DNA of 64,000 nt. It comes from Nocardiopsis prasina DSM 43845 (GTDB taxonomy: Bacteria; Actinomycetota; Actinomycetes; Streptosporangiales; Streptosporangiaceae). This document shows, one piece after another, positions 1 to 7,298 of this stretch. The position numbers and the translations under genes are program-made. A model generated the notes under the pieces. The model had not been told where the DNA came from and did not search any database. It saw only the letters and a program-made list of their open reading frames with translations. Position 1 is the stretch's first letter. Every line of letters starts with the position of its first letter. The stretch is from assembly GCF_000341265.1 (NCBI RefSeq), contig NZ_ANAE01000143.1, positions 17,728 to 81,727 of the forward strand. Direction: 5' to 3'.

Positions 1-330
1 GGCGGAGGGCGACAGGTGCTCGGGTCCGGCCGTGTGGAAGTGCAGGTCCTGCCAGCCGCCCAGCCCCTCGGCGGTCTCGAAGCGCACTGCGGCGTTCTCG
101 GAGACGGAGTCGGGCGCCTGGGTGACGGAGACGAGGTCGAAGCGGCGCTCGGGGCGGACGATGGCGCCGGTGACGTCGGCTGGTTCGCTGAGGATCCTGG
201 GCGCGGTCAGGGAGGCGGAGGAGTCTCCGGTGGTCCGCGCGGAGGCGGCGGAGGAGGCGAGCAGAGCCGGGGCGATCGCGGAGAGTCCGGTCACGGTGGT
301 GGCACCGGCGAGGAAGTGACGCCGTCGCAT
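1..330 (-). CDS. Tat-secreted protein, 5' part only (possible peptidoglycan-recognition/amidase-like)
   Basis: The first 110 codons of a minus-strand gene are present; the rest lies beyond the left edge. It begins at an ATG (complement of 328-330) with MRRRHFLAGATT, a twin-arginine-like motif followed by a hydrophobic stretch and an Ala-rich cleavage region ending near ASSAASA, so the product is very likely exported by Tat or Sec. The mature part has the pattern AVRFETAEGLGGWQDL, which resembles the repeated 'R..t..G.W..W..l' segment found before the amidase domain in actinobacterial peptidoglycan-recognition proteins. No catalytic domain is visible in the window, so the function is a weak inference. 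Export is the safe part of the call. Confidence 0.6.
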   Translation of the reverse strand, partial: MRRRHFLAGATTVTGLSAIAPALLASSAASARTTGDSSASLTAPRILSEPADVTGAIVRPERRFDLVSVTQAPDSVSENAAVRFETAEGLGGWQDLHFHTAGPEHLSPSA

Positions 331-1024
331 GGCGAGGTCCGTTCCGATTGGGGGTGAGTACCGGGAGCAGGGGTGTTCGGGTACCGGCAAAGAGTGCCAC
401 AGGGCCGTGACGCACGGAATCCGACGCGCTTGCGCCGCGGTCCCCCAGTGGGCCCCGCGCCGGGCCGAAACCACAGACCGTCCCGCCCCCAGCGGTCCCC
501 AGGGCTCGAGGAGAGGGATGGGGAGTGGGTCGGGGTCCGGTCCTGGCCGCAACCCGCTCCCGGGCGAGCCGAAAGCCCTCCCCTGGGCCGATACGTGGAT
601 CGGAGAACCAGAAAATGTACGCAGGGTGTTCGAGTGGTCGCACAGTGAGATTGGGTGGTGCGCGTTCCCCTGCGCACGCACCGTTTCCCCTGCTCAGATG
701 GGGTTCTTTGGGTGTTGTCGAGTAGGCCTTACGGGCCCCGTACCGTACTTCGGCGGGGTGACGTAGGGCCGCGAACCGGGCGCGAACCCCCTCCGGTTCC
801 CGTCCGGGACTCCCGTACACAGCCCGGCCCCACGCCTTCTCTGGCACAGTTGATGGTGACTTGAGGACCCCGGCACTTCGGCCGGGGCGAGCCGTTCCGG
901 GTCGGGGGGACCCGTGCGAGCGGCATGACCGCCGCGGACTACGCTGGTCCGAATCCCTAACGGACCAGGTGGAACCGGGCAGCTCACAGACCTCTTCTTC
1001 TCTTCTCTTCTTCGGGGAGCGATC
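331..1024. other. Intergenic region between divergent genes, upstream of bluB-cobT
   Basis: No convincing gene is seen in this stretch of nearly 700 bases. It must carry promoters for the left secreted gene and for bluB-cobT. Two small inverted repeats are visible: CCCCGGC/GCCGGGG (868-874 with 881-887) and CTGGTCCG/CGGACCAG (944-951 with 961-968); the second lies in the likely leader of bluB-cobT. I looked for cobalamin-riboswitch elements such as a B12-box-like GCCACTG in the right context and did not find a convincing set. A pyrimidine-rich run and a GGGGAG ribosome site precede the 1025 start. Confidence 0.5.
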
Positions 1025-3529
1025 ATGACCAACGACGACCGCGAGGAATCCCGTCGCGGTGAGCAGGAGGGCGCGTGGCAACGGGGCAGCGGACCCGTGC
1101 CCGGCCTCGGCGGCCTCCTGGACGGACTGCCCGAGAGCGGCAAGGGTGCGCAGGCGCGCGACCCCAGACCCCCTGCGCCGCCGTACAACCCCTTCCGGAG
1201 TACGTCCCCCGGGGCGGAGCCGCCACCCCCGCCCGGACACCACCCCGCTGCCGAGCCCGCGCCCACGGCCTTCACCACCCGGTCGCAGCAGACCAGGCAG
1301 CAGGCCCCTCCGGAACCCCGGGCCCGACACGCGCCCACGGAGATCCAGGAGCCCCCCGTCGCCCCTGAGCGCGATCCCCGGTTCAACGTCATCCCCTTCC
1401 GCTCGGGCAGCCGCCACTCCGGTCCCGCGCAACCCGAACACCCTTCCCCCGCCCGAGCCGCCCAGCCCGAACCCGCGACCCCCGAGGCCCCGCGGACAGA
1501 GCCCGCGCGGCCCGAGCCCACCACGAACCCCGGCCAAGCGGACGAGAACCGTCCGGCCACCGACCCGAAGCAGAGCGACACCGTGCACGCACACGAAGCA
1601 GCGGCACCCCTGGAGGTACCGCAGCACACGGGTCCGCGCCAGCGGACCGAACCGGAGGAACCACAGGGGGCGCCGGCACCGGCTCTGGTCCCCGCCATCC
1701 AGGCGGCCCGCGAGGCGCTCAACGCCGAGGCCCAGAGCGCCGAGGCCCAGGGCGCCGCGGGGGCCCGGGAGGTCCCGGGCACACCCGGTGACGACGTCTG
1801 GAGCGACGCGGGCCACGCCTTCGACGAGGCCGAGCGCGCCGCCGTCTACCGCGCCATCCGTGACCGCCGGGACGTCCGTGCCGGATTCCTGCCCGAGCCG
1901 GTCCCCACCGAAGTCCTCACCCGGGTTCTGGAGGCCGCCCACCAGGCGCCCAGCGTGGGGCACACGCAGCCGTGGGACTTCCTGGTCATCGACGACCCCG
2001 AGATCCGGGCCCGGGTGCGCGGCCTCGCCCAGACCCAGCGCGACGCGCAGGGCCACACCCGGCCCGGCACCCGCGCACAGGCGTTCTCCGGGCTGAAGGT
2101 CGAGGCGGTGTTGGAGAGCCCGATCAACATCGCGGTCACCGTCGACCCCAGCCGCGGACCGCACAGCCCCGGACGGCACTCCAAACCCGCCTCCTACTCG
2201 GCGGCGCTCGCCGTGGAGAACCTGTGGCTGGCGGCCCGGGCGGAGGGGCTCGGCGTCGGCTGGGTCGCCTTCACGGACGAGCGCGACGCGGCCAGCGTCC
2301 TCGAACTCCCCTCCCACCTCGAACTCGTCGCGTACCTGTGCGTCGGCTACGTCGAGGACTTCCCCACCGAACCCGAACTCAGCCTCGTCGGCTGGGCCAG
2401 GGGACGCCCCCTGTCCTGGGCCGTGCACCGCGACCGCTACGGGCGCCGAGGTCTGCCCGGCCAGGAGCCGACCACCCTGCTGGAGGAGACCATCACCGCC
2501 ATCGGAGCGCTCAACGCCCGAGCCGTGGAGGAGGCCAAGGACCGACAGGACCGTATGACCAAGCCGCGCGGTTCCCTCGGAGTCCTGGAGGACGTCTCGG
2601 TGCGGCTCGCCGGGCTGGCGGGGGAGTGCCCGCCGCCGGTGCCCGAGCCCGCCGCCGTGGCGGTCTTCGCCGGTGACCACGGGGTCTACGCCCAGGGTGT
2701 GACCGCGTGGCCGCAGGAGGTCACCGCGCAGATGGTGCGCAACTTCCTGGACGGCGGAGCCGTGGTCAACGCCTTCGCCGAGCAGGTGGGCGCCGAGGTG
2801 ACCGTCGTGGACGTCGGTGTGGTCGGGGACCTGCCGAGCGGCACCGGCCTGCTGCCGCGCAAGGTCGCTCGGGGGACCGCCGACCTCACCCAGGGCCCGG
2901 CGATGACCCGGGACCAGGCGCTCCAGGCACTGGAGGCCGGCATCGAGATCGCCCGGGACCTGGTGTCGGCGGGCAACCGCTGCCTGGTCACCGGCGACAT
3001 GGGGATCGGGAACACGACCCCGGCCGCCGCTCTGGTCTGCGCGTTCACCGGAGCGGACCCCGCCACGGCGACCGGTCGGGGGACCGGCGCGGACGACGCC
3101 ACCTACGAGCGCAAGGTGGAGGCCGTGCGCCAGGCGCTGAAGGCCAACCCCGTGGACGAGGCGGACCCGATCGGGACCCTCGCCGCTCTCGGCGGTCTGG
3201 AGCACGCCGCACTGGCCGGCTTCATCCTGGGCGGGGCCGCGCTGCGGGTGCCGGTGCTCCTGGACGGCGTGATCGCCGGTTCGGCCGCGCTCGCCGCCGC
3301 CGCGATCTCGCCGGACTCCCTGAGCGCCTGCTTCGCCGGGCACCGCTCCACCGAACCCGGCCACGCGATCGCCTTGGAGCACCTCGGCCTCACGCCGCTG
3401 GTCGACCTGGAGATGCGCCTGGGTGAGGGCTCCGGTGCGCTGCTCGCGCTGCCGCTGCTCCAGGGTTCGGTGCGCGCGCTGCGCAACGTCGCCACCTTCG
3501 ACACCGCTGGTGTGACCACCGGCCAGTGA
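1025..3529 (+). CDS. cobT: BluB-like 5,6-dimethylbenzimidazole synthase fused to CobT phosphoribosyltransferase
   Basis: 834 residues. Residues 1 to about 260 are Pro/Glu/Ala-rich low complexity, probably disordered. About 268-475 is a nitroreductase-fold BluB-like domain (RRDVRAGFLPEPVP, then APSVGHTQPWDFLVI), the enzyme that breaks down FMNH2 to the lower ligand DMB. About 485-834 is CobT, which joins DMB to nicotinate mononucleotide to give alpha-ribazole phosphate; it has TKPRGSLG, FAGDHGV, GDMGIGNTT and the LGEGSG motif with the expected catalytic Glu at 801. The fusion puts both steps of lower-ligand making and activation on one chain; similar fusions are known in actinobacteria. ATG 1025 has GGGGAG just upstream. 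A strong terminator follows. Whether the BluB half is active is less sure: the motif GVGWVA ends in Ala where Ser is expected in some characterised BluB proteins. Confidence 0.93.
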   Translation: MTNDDREESRRGEQEGAWQRGSGPVPGLGGLLDGLPESGKGAQARDPRPPAPPYNPFRSTSPGAEPPPPPGHHPAAEPAPTAFTTRSQQTRQQAPPEPRARHAPTEIQEPPVAPERDPRFNVIPFRSGSRHSGPAQPEHPSPARAAQPEPATPEAPRTEPARPEPTTNPGQADENRPATDPKQSDTVHAHEAAAPLEVPQHTGPRQRTEPEEPQGAPAPALVPAIQAAREALNAEAQSAEAQGAAGAREVPGTPGDDVWSDAGHAFDEAERAAVYRAIRDRRDVRAGFLPEPVPTEVLTRVLEAAHQAPSVGHTQPWDFLVIDDPEIRARVRGLAQTQRDAQGHTRPGTRAQAFSGLKVEAVLESPINIAVTVDPSRGPHSPGRHSKPASYSAALAVENLWLAARAEGLGVGWVAFTDERDAASVLELPSHLELVAYLCVGYVEDFPTEPELSLVGWARGRPLSWAVHRDRYGRRGLPGQEPTTLLEETITAIGALNARAVEEAKDRQDRMTKPRGSLGVLEDVSVRLAGLAGECPPPVPEPAAVAVFAGDHGVYAQGVTAWPQEVTAQMVRNFLDGGAVVNAFAEQVGAEVTVVDVGVVGDLPSGTGLLPRKVARGTADLTQGPAMTRDQALQALEAGIEIARDLVSAGNRCLVTGDMGIGNTTPAAALVCAFTGADPATATGRGTGADDATYERKVEAVRQALKANPVDEADPIGTLAALGGLEHAALAGFILGGAALRVPVLLDGVIAGSAALAAAAISPDSLSACFAGHRSTEPGHAIALEHLGLTPLVDLEMRLGEGSGALLALPLLQGSVRALRNVATFDTAGVTTGQ

Positions 3530-3588
3530 ACGCTGACCGGGCACGGGCGGGCAGTGGGAGCTGATCCGCACGGGTCCGGGGAGACGAC

Positions 3589-3622
3589 GGGACCCCGCCA
3601 CCGAGGAGGTGGTCGGGGTCCC
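3589..3622 (+). terminator. Terminator hairpin after bluB-cobT
   Basis: GGGACCCCG plus CCACC pairs with GGTGG, one bulged T, then CGGGGTCCC; loop GAGGA. The stem is 14 base pairs and nearly all G/C. There is no long T run, which is common for actinobacterial terminators. Confidence 0.8.
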
Positions 3623-3707
3623 TTGCCGTCGGGGTCATCCGACCCGTTACGCCTGGCTGTGCCAGTGCCAGTGCCAGTGCCCTCGGCCGTGGGGCGGTCG
3701 GCGTGGA

Positions 3708-3739
3708 TGATGCCCTCGCAGGGCCATGCGAGGGCATCA
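3708..3739. repeat. Perfect 13-bp inverted repeat
   Basis: TGATGCCCTCGCA and TGCGAGGGCATCA are exact reverse complements separated by GGGCCA. It could be a second terminator or an operator for cysG 300 bases downstream. No T run follows. It sits 86 bases beyond the cobT terminator, so it is not needed to end that transcript. Confidence 0.6.
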
Positions 3740-4055
3740 CGCGTGCCCGGGGCCCGTGCACCTCGCGGTCCCGCAGACCGCCGCGAAGGGGCCCTCACGA
3801 GGCCGGTCGATCCCCGGAATCCGGGCCCTCCCGAGAGACCGCGCCCGCCACACACCCCGGGCCGCGGGCTGGGGCGCCAGATGCGGCGCGCGTCACGCAG
3901 GTCCGCACCCGCCCCTTTACCTCCACGTGATGCCGCGTTGACAAGCTACTTTGGAGCCAACACCGAACATCGCTGGCGGCGCGCCGGGCCCGTCCGCGCG
4001 CGCACCCCGCCGACGGCGCCGGGGGCCGGTGCGGACGACCGAAGGGGTGCGATCC

Positions 4056-5336
4056 GTGACCTATCTCCTGGGCCTGCGCATGCGGGACCGCGACGTCCTC
4101 GTCGTCGGAGGCGGGAGGGTGGCCCAACGTCGGGTCCCCGTCCTGCTGGAGGCCGGTGCCCGTGTCACCCTCGTCGCCCCCGAGGTGTCCGCGGCGCTGG
4201 AGGACCTCGCCGACGCCGGGCGCCTCACCTGGATCCGCCGTCCCTGGGAGCCGGGGGACGTCAGCGGCCCCGACGCCCCGGCGTTCTGGCTCGTGCACGC
4301 GGCCACGGACTCCCCGGACGCCAACGCGGCGATCGCCGAGGAGGCCGAGGCGTCCCGGATCTGGTGCGTGCGCGCGGACGACCGCCACTCCTCCTCGGCC
4401 TGGACCCCGGCCAGCGGCTCCGCCAACGGCGTGACCGTGGGGGTCGTCGCCTCGGGCGACCCCCGCCGCTCCGCCGGGCTGCGTGACGCCGTCGTCGACG
4501 GCCTCGCCGACGGCACCCTGGACGCCCGGCGCGGCCGCGAGCGTCTGCGTGGCGTCGCCCTCGTCGGCGGGGGCCCCGGCGACCCCGGGCTCATCACGGT
4601 GCGCGGCCAGCAGTTGCTCTCCCAGGCCGACGTCGTGGTGGTGGACCGCCTCGCCCCGACCCCCCTCCTGGACCGCCTCCCCTCGGAGGTCGAGATCGTC
4701 GACGCCTCCAAGATCCCCTACGGGCGTTCGATGACACAGGACGACATCAATTCCGTTCTCGTCGAACGGGCCCGCGAAGGCAGGTTCGTGGTCCGGCTCA
4801 AGGGCGGCGACCCCTTCCTCTTCGGGCGGGGCGGTGAGGAGGCCGCCGCCTGCGCCGCCGCCGGTGTCCCCGTGATCGCCGTCCCCGGTGTGACCAGCGC
4901 CCTCGCCGGACCGGCGAGCGCCGGCATCCCCGCCACCCACCGGGGCGTGGCCCAGGACGTGCACATCGTCTCCGCGCACGTCGCCCCCGACGACGCCCGC
5001 TCCACGGTGGACTGGGCCGGGCTGGCCAGGGCGGACGGGACGCTGGTCGTCCTCATGGGCGTTCAGCGCATCGAGGCCATCGCCGACGCCCTCGTCGAGC
5101 ACGGACGCTCCCCGGACACACCCGTCGCCGTGGTCCAGGAGGCCACGCTGCCGGGTCAGCGAACGGTGACGGGTACGCTGGCGGACATCGCCGCCTCGGT
5201 CCGATCGGCCCAAGTGCGGCCCCCCGCCGTGGTGATCATCGGAGAAGTGGTCAAAACTGCGCGGGATCTTGACATACTGCACACGGGAGTCCAGTTCGAG
5301 ACCGATCGACTGGCAACCGGGCGCGATCTCCAGTGA
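4056..5336 (+). CDS. cysG: Siroheme synthase-type protein: precorrin-2 dehydrogenase domain plus uroporphyrinogen-III C-methyltransferase
   Basis: From GTG 4056 (AAGGGG eight bases upstream) the product has 426 residues; a longer frame back to TTG 3951 adds an Arg-rich tail with no family match and is not preferred. The N-terminal part has a Rossmann start (DVLVVGGGRVAQRRV), typical of NAD-dependent precorrin-2 dehydrogenase. From about residue 165 comes a complete SAM-dependent methyltransferase: VALVGGGPGDPG, RLKGGDPFLFGRGGEE, VPGVTSALAGPASAGIP and VLMGVQRI. It makes precorrin-2 from uroporphyrinogen III and oxidises it toward sirohydrochlorin, a branch point to siroheme and cobalamin. Its place after the BluB-CobT gene fits corrinoid metabolism, but an assimilatory sulfite/nitrite reductase role is equally possible. 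Whether the N-terminal half also chelates iron cannot be read here. Confidence 0.92.
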   Translation: MTYLLGLRMRDRDVLVVGGGRVAQRRVPVLLEAGARVTLVAPEVSAALEDLADAGRLTWIRRPWEPGDVSGPDAPAFWLVHAATDSPDANAAIAEEAEASRIWCVRADDRHSSSAWTPASGSANGVTVGVVASGDPRRSAGLRDAVVDGLADGTLDARRGRERLRGVALVGGGPGDPGLITVRGQQLLSQADVVVVDRLAPTPLLDRLPSEVEIVDASKIPYGRSMTQDDINSVLVERAREGRFVVRLKGGDPFLFGRGGEEAAACAAAGVPVIAVPGVTSALAGPASAGIPATHRGVAQDVHIVSAHVAPDDARSTVDWAGLARADGTLVVLMGVQRIEAIADALVEHGRSPDTPVAVVQEATLPGQRTVTGTLADIAASVRSAQVRPPAVVIIGEVVKTARDLDILHTGVQFETDRLATGRDLQ

Positions 5337-5408
5337 GACCCCCACGGCGGTGAGCGAGAGCCGCGTCGACGGGGGATTCCCAGTACCGATGAGGAGGGCA
5401 TACCGATC

Positions 5409-7298
5409 ATGACCCGGCCGTCGGCCGCACCGAACGCCTCGGGCGAGGGTGCCTCGGACCGGTTCGGAACCGGACCGGACGCCGCCTCCGCCCAGCCCGC
5501 CGCCCCGGGCCCCGCATCCGCCCCGCTGGCCGGAGTCCCCGACAGCGAACGCCGGGGGCCCACTGTCCCCGTGCCCGTGCGGCCCGCCAAGCACCGCGCC
5601 CCCACCAACGAGGACGACCGCTTCGAACAGGTCCTGGAGTCCCTGCGCAAGCAGATCCGGGACCTGGAGTTCGCCGAGGGACTGGCCGGAGCCGAAGACG
5701 GACGGGCCCTCCAGGCCGACGTCCTGGCCCAGCTCTCCGACTACGTGCTGCCCCGCGTGCGCCGCCCCGACATCCCCCTGCTCATCGCTGTCGCCGGTTC
5801 CACCGGCGCGGGGAAGTCGACCCTGGTCAACAGCCTGGTCGGAGAGCAGGTCACCACCACTGGCGTACGCAGGCCCACGACCAACAGCCCGGTGCTGGCC
5901 TGCAACCCGGCCGACGTCGACTGGTTCAGCGAGGCGTCCTTCATCCCGTCCCTGCCCCGTGTGCGTCAGCAGGGTCTGGCCATGCCCGGCAAGGACGGCA
6001 TGCTGGTACTCGCCGCCACCGAGGCCATGCCCCCGGGTGTGGCCCTGCTCGACACACCCGACGTCGACTCCGCCGTCGCCGCCCACCACGAGTTCGCCGC
6101 CAAGTTCCTGGACGCCGCCGACCTGTGGGTGTTCGTCACCACGTCCGGCCGGTACGCGGACGCGCGCGTGTGGGAGTTCCTCCAGGTGGCCCGGGACCGC
6201 GACACCTCGTTGGCCGTCGTGCTCTCCCGGGTGCCCCGCAAGGGACGCCGCCAGCTCCTGGACCACTTCGGCGCCATGCTGGAGGCCAACGGTCTGGGCG
6301 CCGCCGCCCGCTTCGCCATCCCCGAGACCGACCAGATCGAGGGTGAGCGCTTCACCTCCAACGTCGCCGACCACATCCGCGAGTACCTGGCGGACGTGGC
6401 CGGTGAGGCGGACCAGCGCGACCGGGTGTCCCGGCGCACCTTCATCGGGGTCATCGACAGCTTCCGCTCCCGTGTCCCCGAGCTCGCCCGCCGCGTCGAA
6501 GCGCAGATCGAGACCGGGCGTTCGCTGGGCGCCTCCGTCGACGACACCTACGCCGGCGCGATCGACCGGATCGACACCGCCCTGGGAGACGGCTCCCTGC
6601 TGCGCGGCTCCCTCCTCGCCCGGTGGCAGGAGGTCGCGGCCAGCGGAGAGCTCGCCAGGAGCCTGCGCCTGCGCGGTAAGAAGTCCCGCAAGGGCCGTGA
6701 TCAGGCCGAGCGCGGTCAGCGCGTCGGCGCTCTGGAACGCGCCGTCCGCGACTCCTTGGAGGCCCTGGTGGTCTCCGCCAACGACCGCGCCTGGGACCGG
6801 ATCGAGGAGCAGTGGCGGGACGTCCCCGGCGGCGGTGAGCTGGCTGATCACGCCCTCGACCAGCCCGGCCGGGGAATGCTCGCCAAACAGGTCCGCCAGG
6901 AGATCGCCGAGTGGCAGCGCGGGATCGCGGAGATGACCGCGGCCAACGGCGCCACCAAGCGGTCGGTGGCCCGCTTCGTCACCTTCGACCACGACGTCGT
7001 CGCTCTGGTCCTGATCATCGACCTGCTCGGCTACGAACGATCCCACTCCGGAGGTGGCGCCCACGTGGCCGACACCTCCGGCCCGTCCCCACAGCGCCTG
7101 CTCAAGGGGCTGTTCGGCGCCCAGTCGTTGCGCAGCATCGGCCGGTCCGCGCGGGAGGACCTGCGCCAGCGGGTCCTCGGGCTGCTCTCCCACGAGCGCG
7201 TGCCCTTCGACCACGCCCTGTCCAAGGCGGGTATCCCGTCCGACGACACCGCCGTCCAGCTCTATCAGGCCACGTACAACCTTGAGATCGCACGATGA
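5409..7298 (+). CDS. Dynamin-like / YfjP-type GTPase, first of a coupled pair
   Basis: 629 residues from ATG 5409, with AGGAGGG about ten bases upstream. After a 60-residue Pro/Ala-rich leader comes a GTPase core: P-loop GSTGAGKST at 130-138, a conserved TTTGVRRPTT switch-like segment, then LLDTPDVDS in place of a classical DxxG, and a helical C-terminal half. No transmembrane helix stands out. The gene ends in a 4-base overlap (ATGA) with the next gene, which encodes a related GTPase with a membrane hairpin, so the two are surely made together and may form a heteromer. Paired dynamin-like GTPases stabilise FtsZ rings at sporulation septa in Streptomyces; whether this pair is orthologous is open. 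Confidence 0.82.
   Translation: MTRPSAAPNASGEGASDRFGTGPDAASAQPAAPGPASAPLAGVPDSERRGPTVPVPVRPAKHRAPTNEDDRFEQVLESLRKQIRDLEFAEGLAGAEDGRALQADVLAQLSDYVLPRVRRPDIPLLIAVAGSTGAGKSTLVNSLVGEQVTTTGVRRPTTNSPVLACNPADVDWFSEASFIPSLPRVRQQGLAMPGKDGMLVLAATEAMPPGVALLDTPDVDSAVAAHHEFAAKFLDAADLWVFVTTSGRYADARVWEFLQVARDRDTSLAVVLSRVPRKGRRQLLDHFGAMLEANGLGAAARFAIPETDQIEGERFTSNVADHIREYLADVAGEADQRDRVSRRTFIGVIDSFRSRVPELARRVEAQIETGRSLGASVDDTYAGAIDRIDTALGDGSLLRGSLLARWQEVAASGELARSLRLRGKKSRKGRDQAERGQRVGALERAVRDSLEALVVSANDRAWDRIEEQWRDVPGGGELADHALDQPGRGMLAKQVRQEIAEWQRGIAEMTAANGATKRSVARFVTFDHDVVALVLIIDLLGYERSHSGGGAHVADTSGPSPQRLLKGLFGAQSLRSIGRSAREDLRQRVLGLLSHERVPFDHALSKAGIPSDDTAVQLYQATYNLEIAR

Larger units (their letters stand above)
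3530..4055. other. Intergenic region between bluB-cobT and cysG
   Basis: About 525 bases without a supported gene. It holds the cobT terminator hairpin (3589-3622), a short run of about three GTGCCA units (about 3659-3680), a perfect 13-bp inverted repeat (3708-3739) and, closer to cysG, a TTGACA hexamer at 3938-3943 that could be a -35 element, although I see no good -10 at the right spacing. Several long open frames cross the region on the minus strand but their residue make-up is Arg/Pro-rich shadow sequence. Confidence 0.5.

Noticed and set aside
331..1024. Possible cobalamin riboswitch before bluB-cobT
   Set aside because: I could not assemble the conserved set of elements (AAnnnGAA-like core, B12 box); isolated GCCAC-like strings are not enough.
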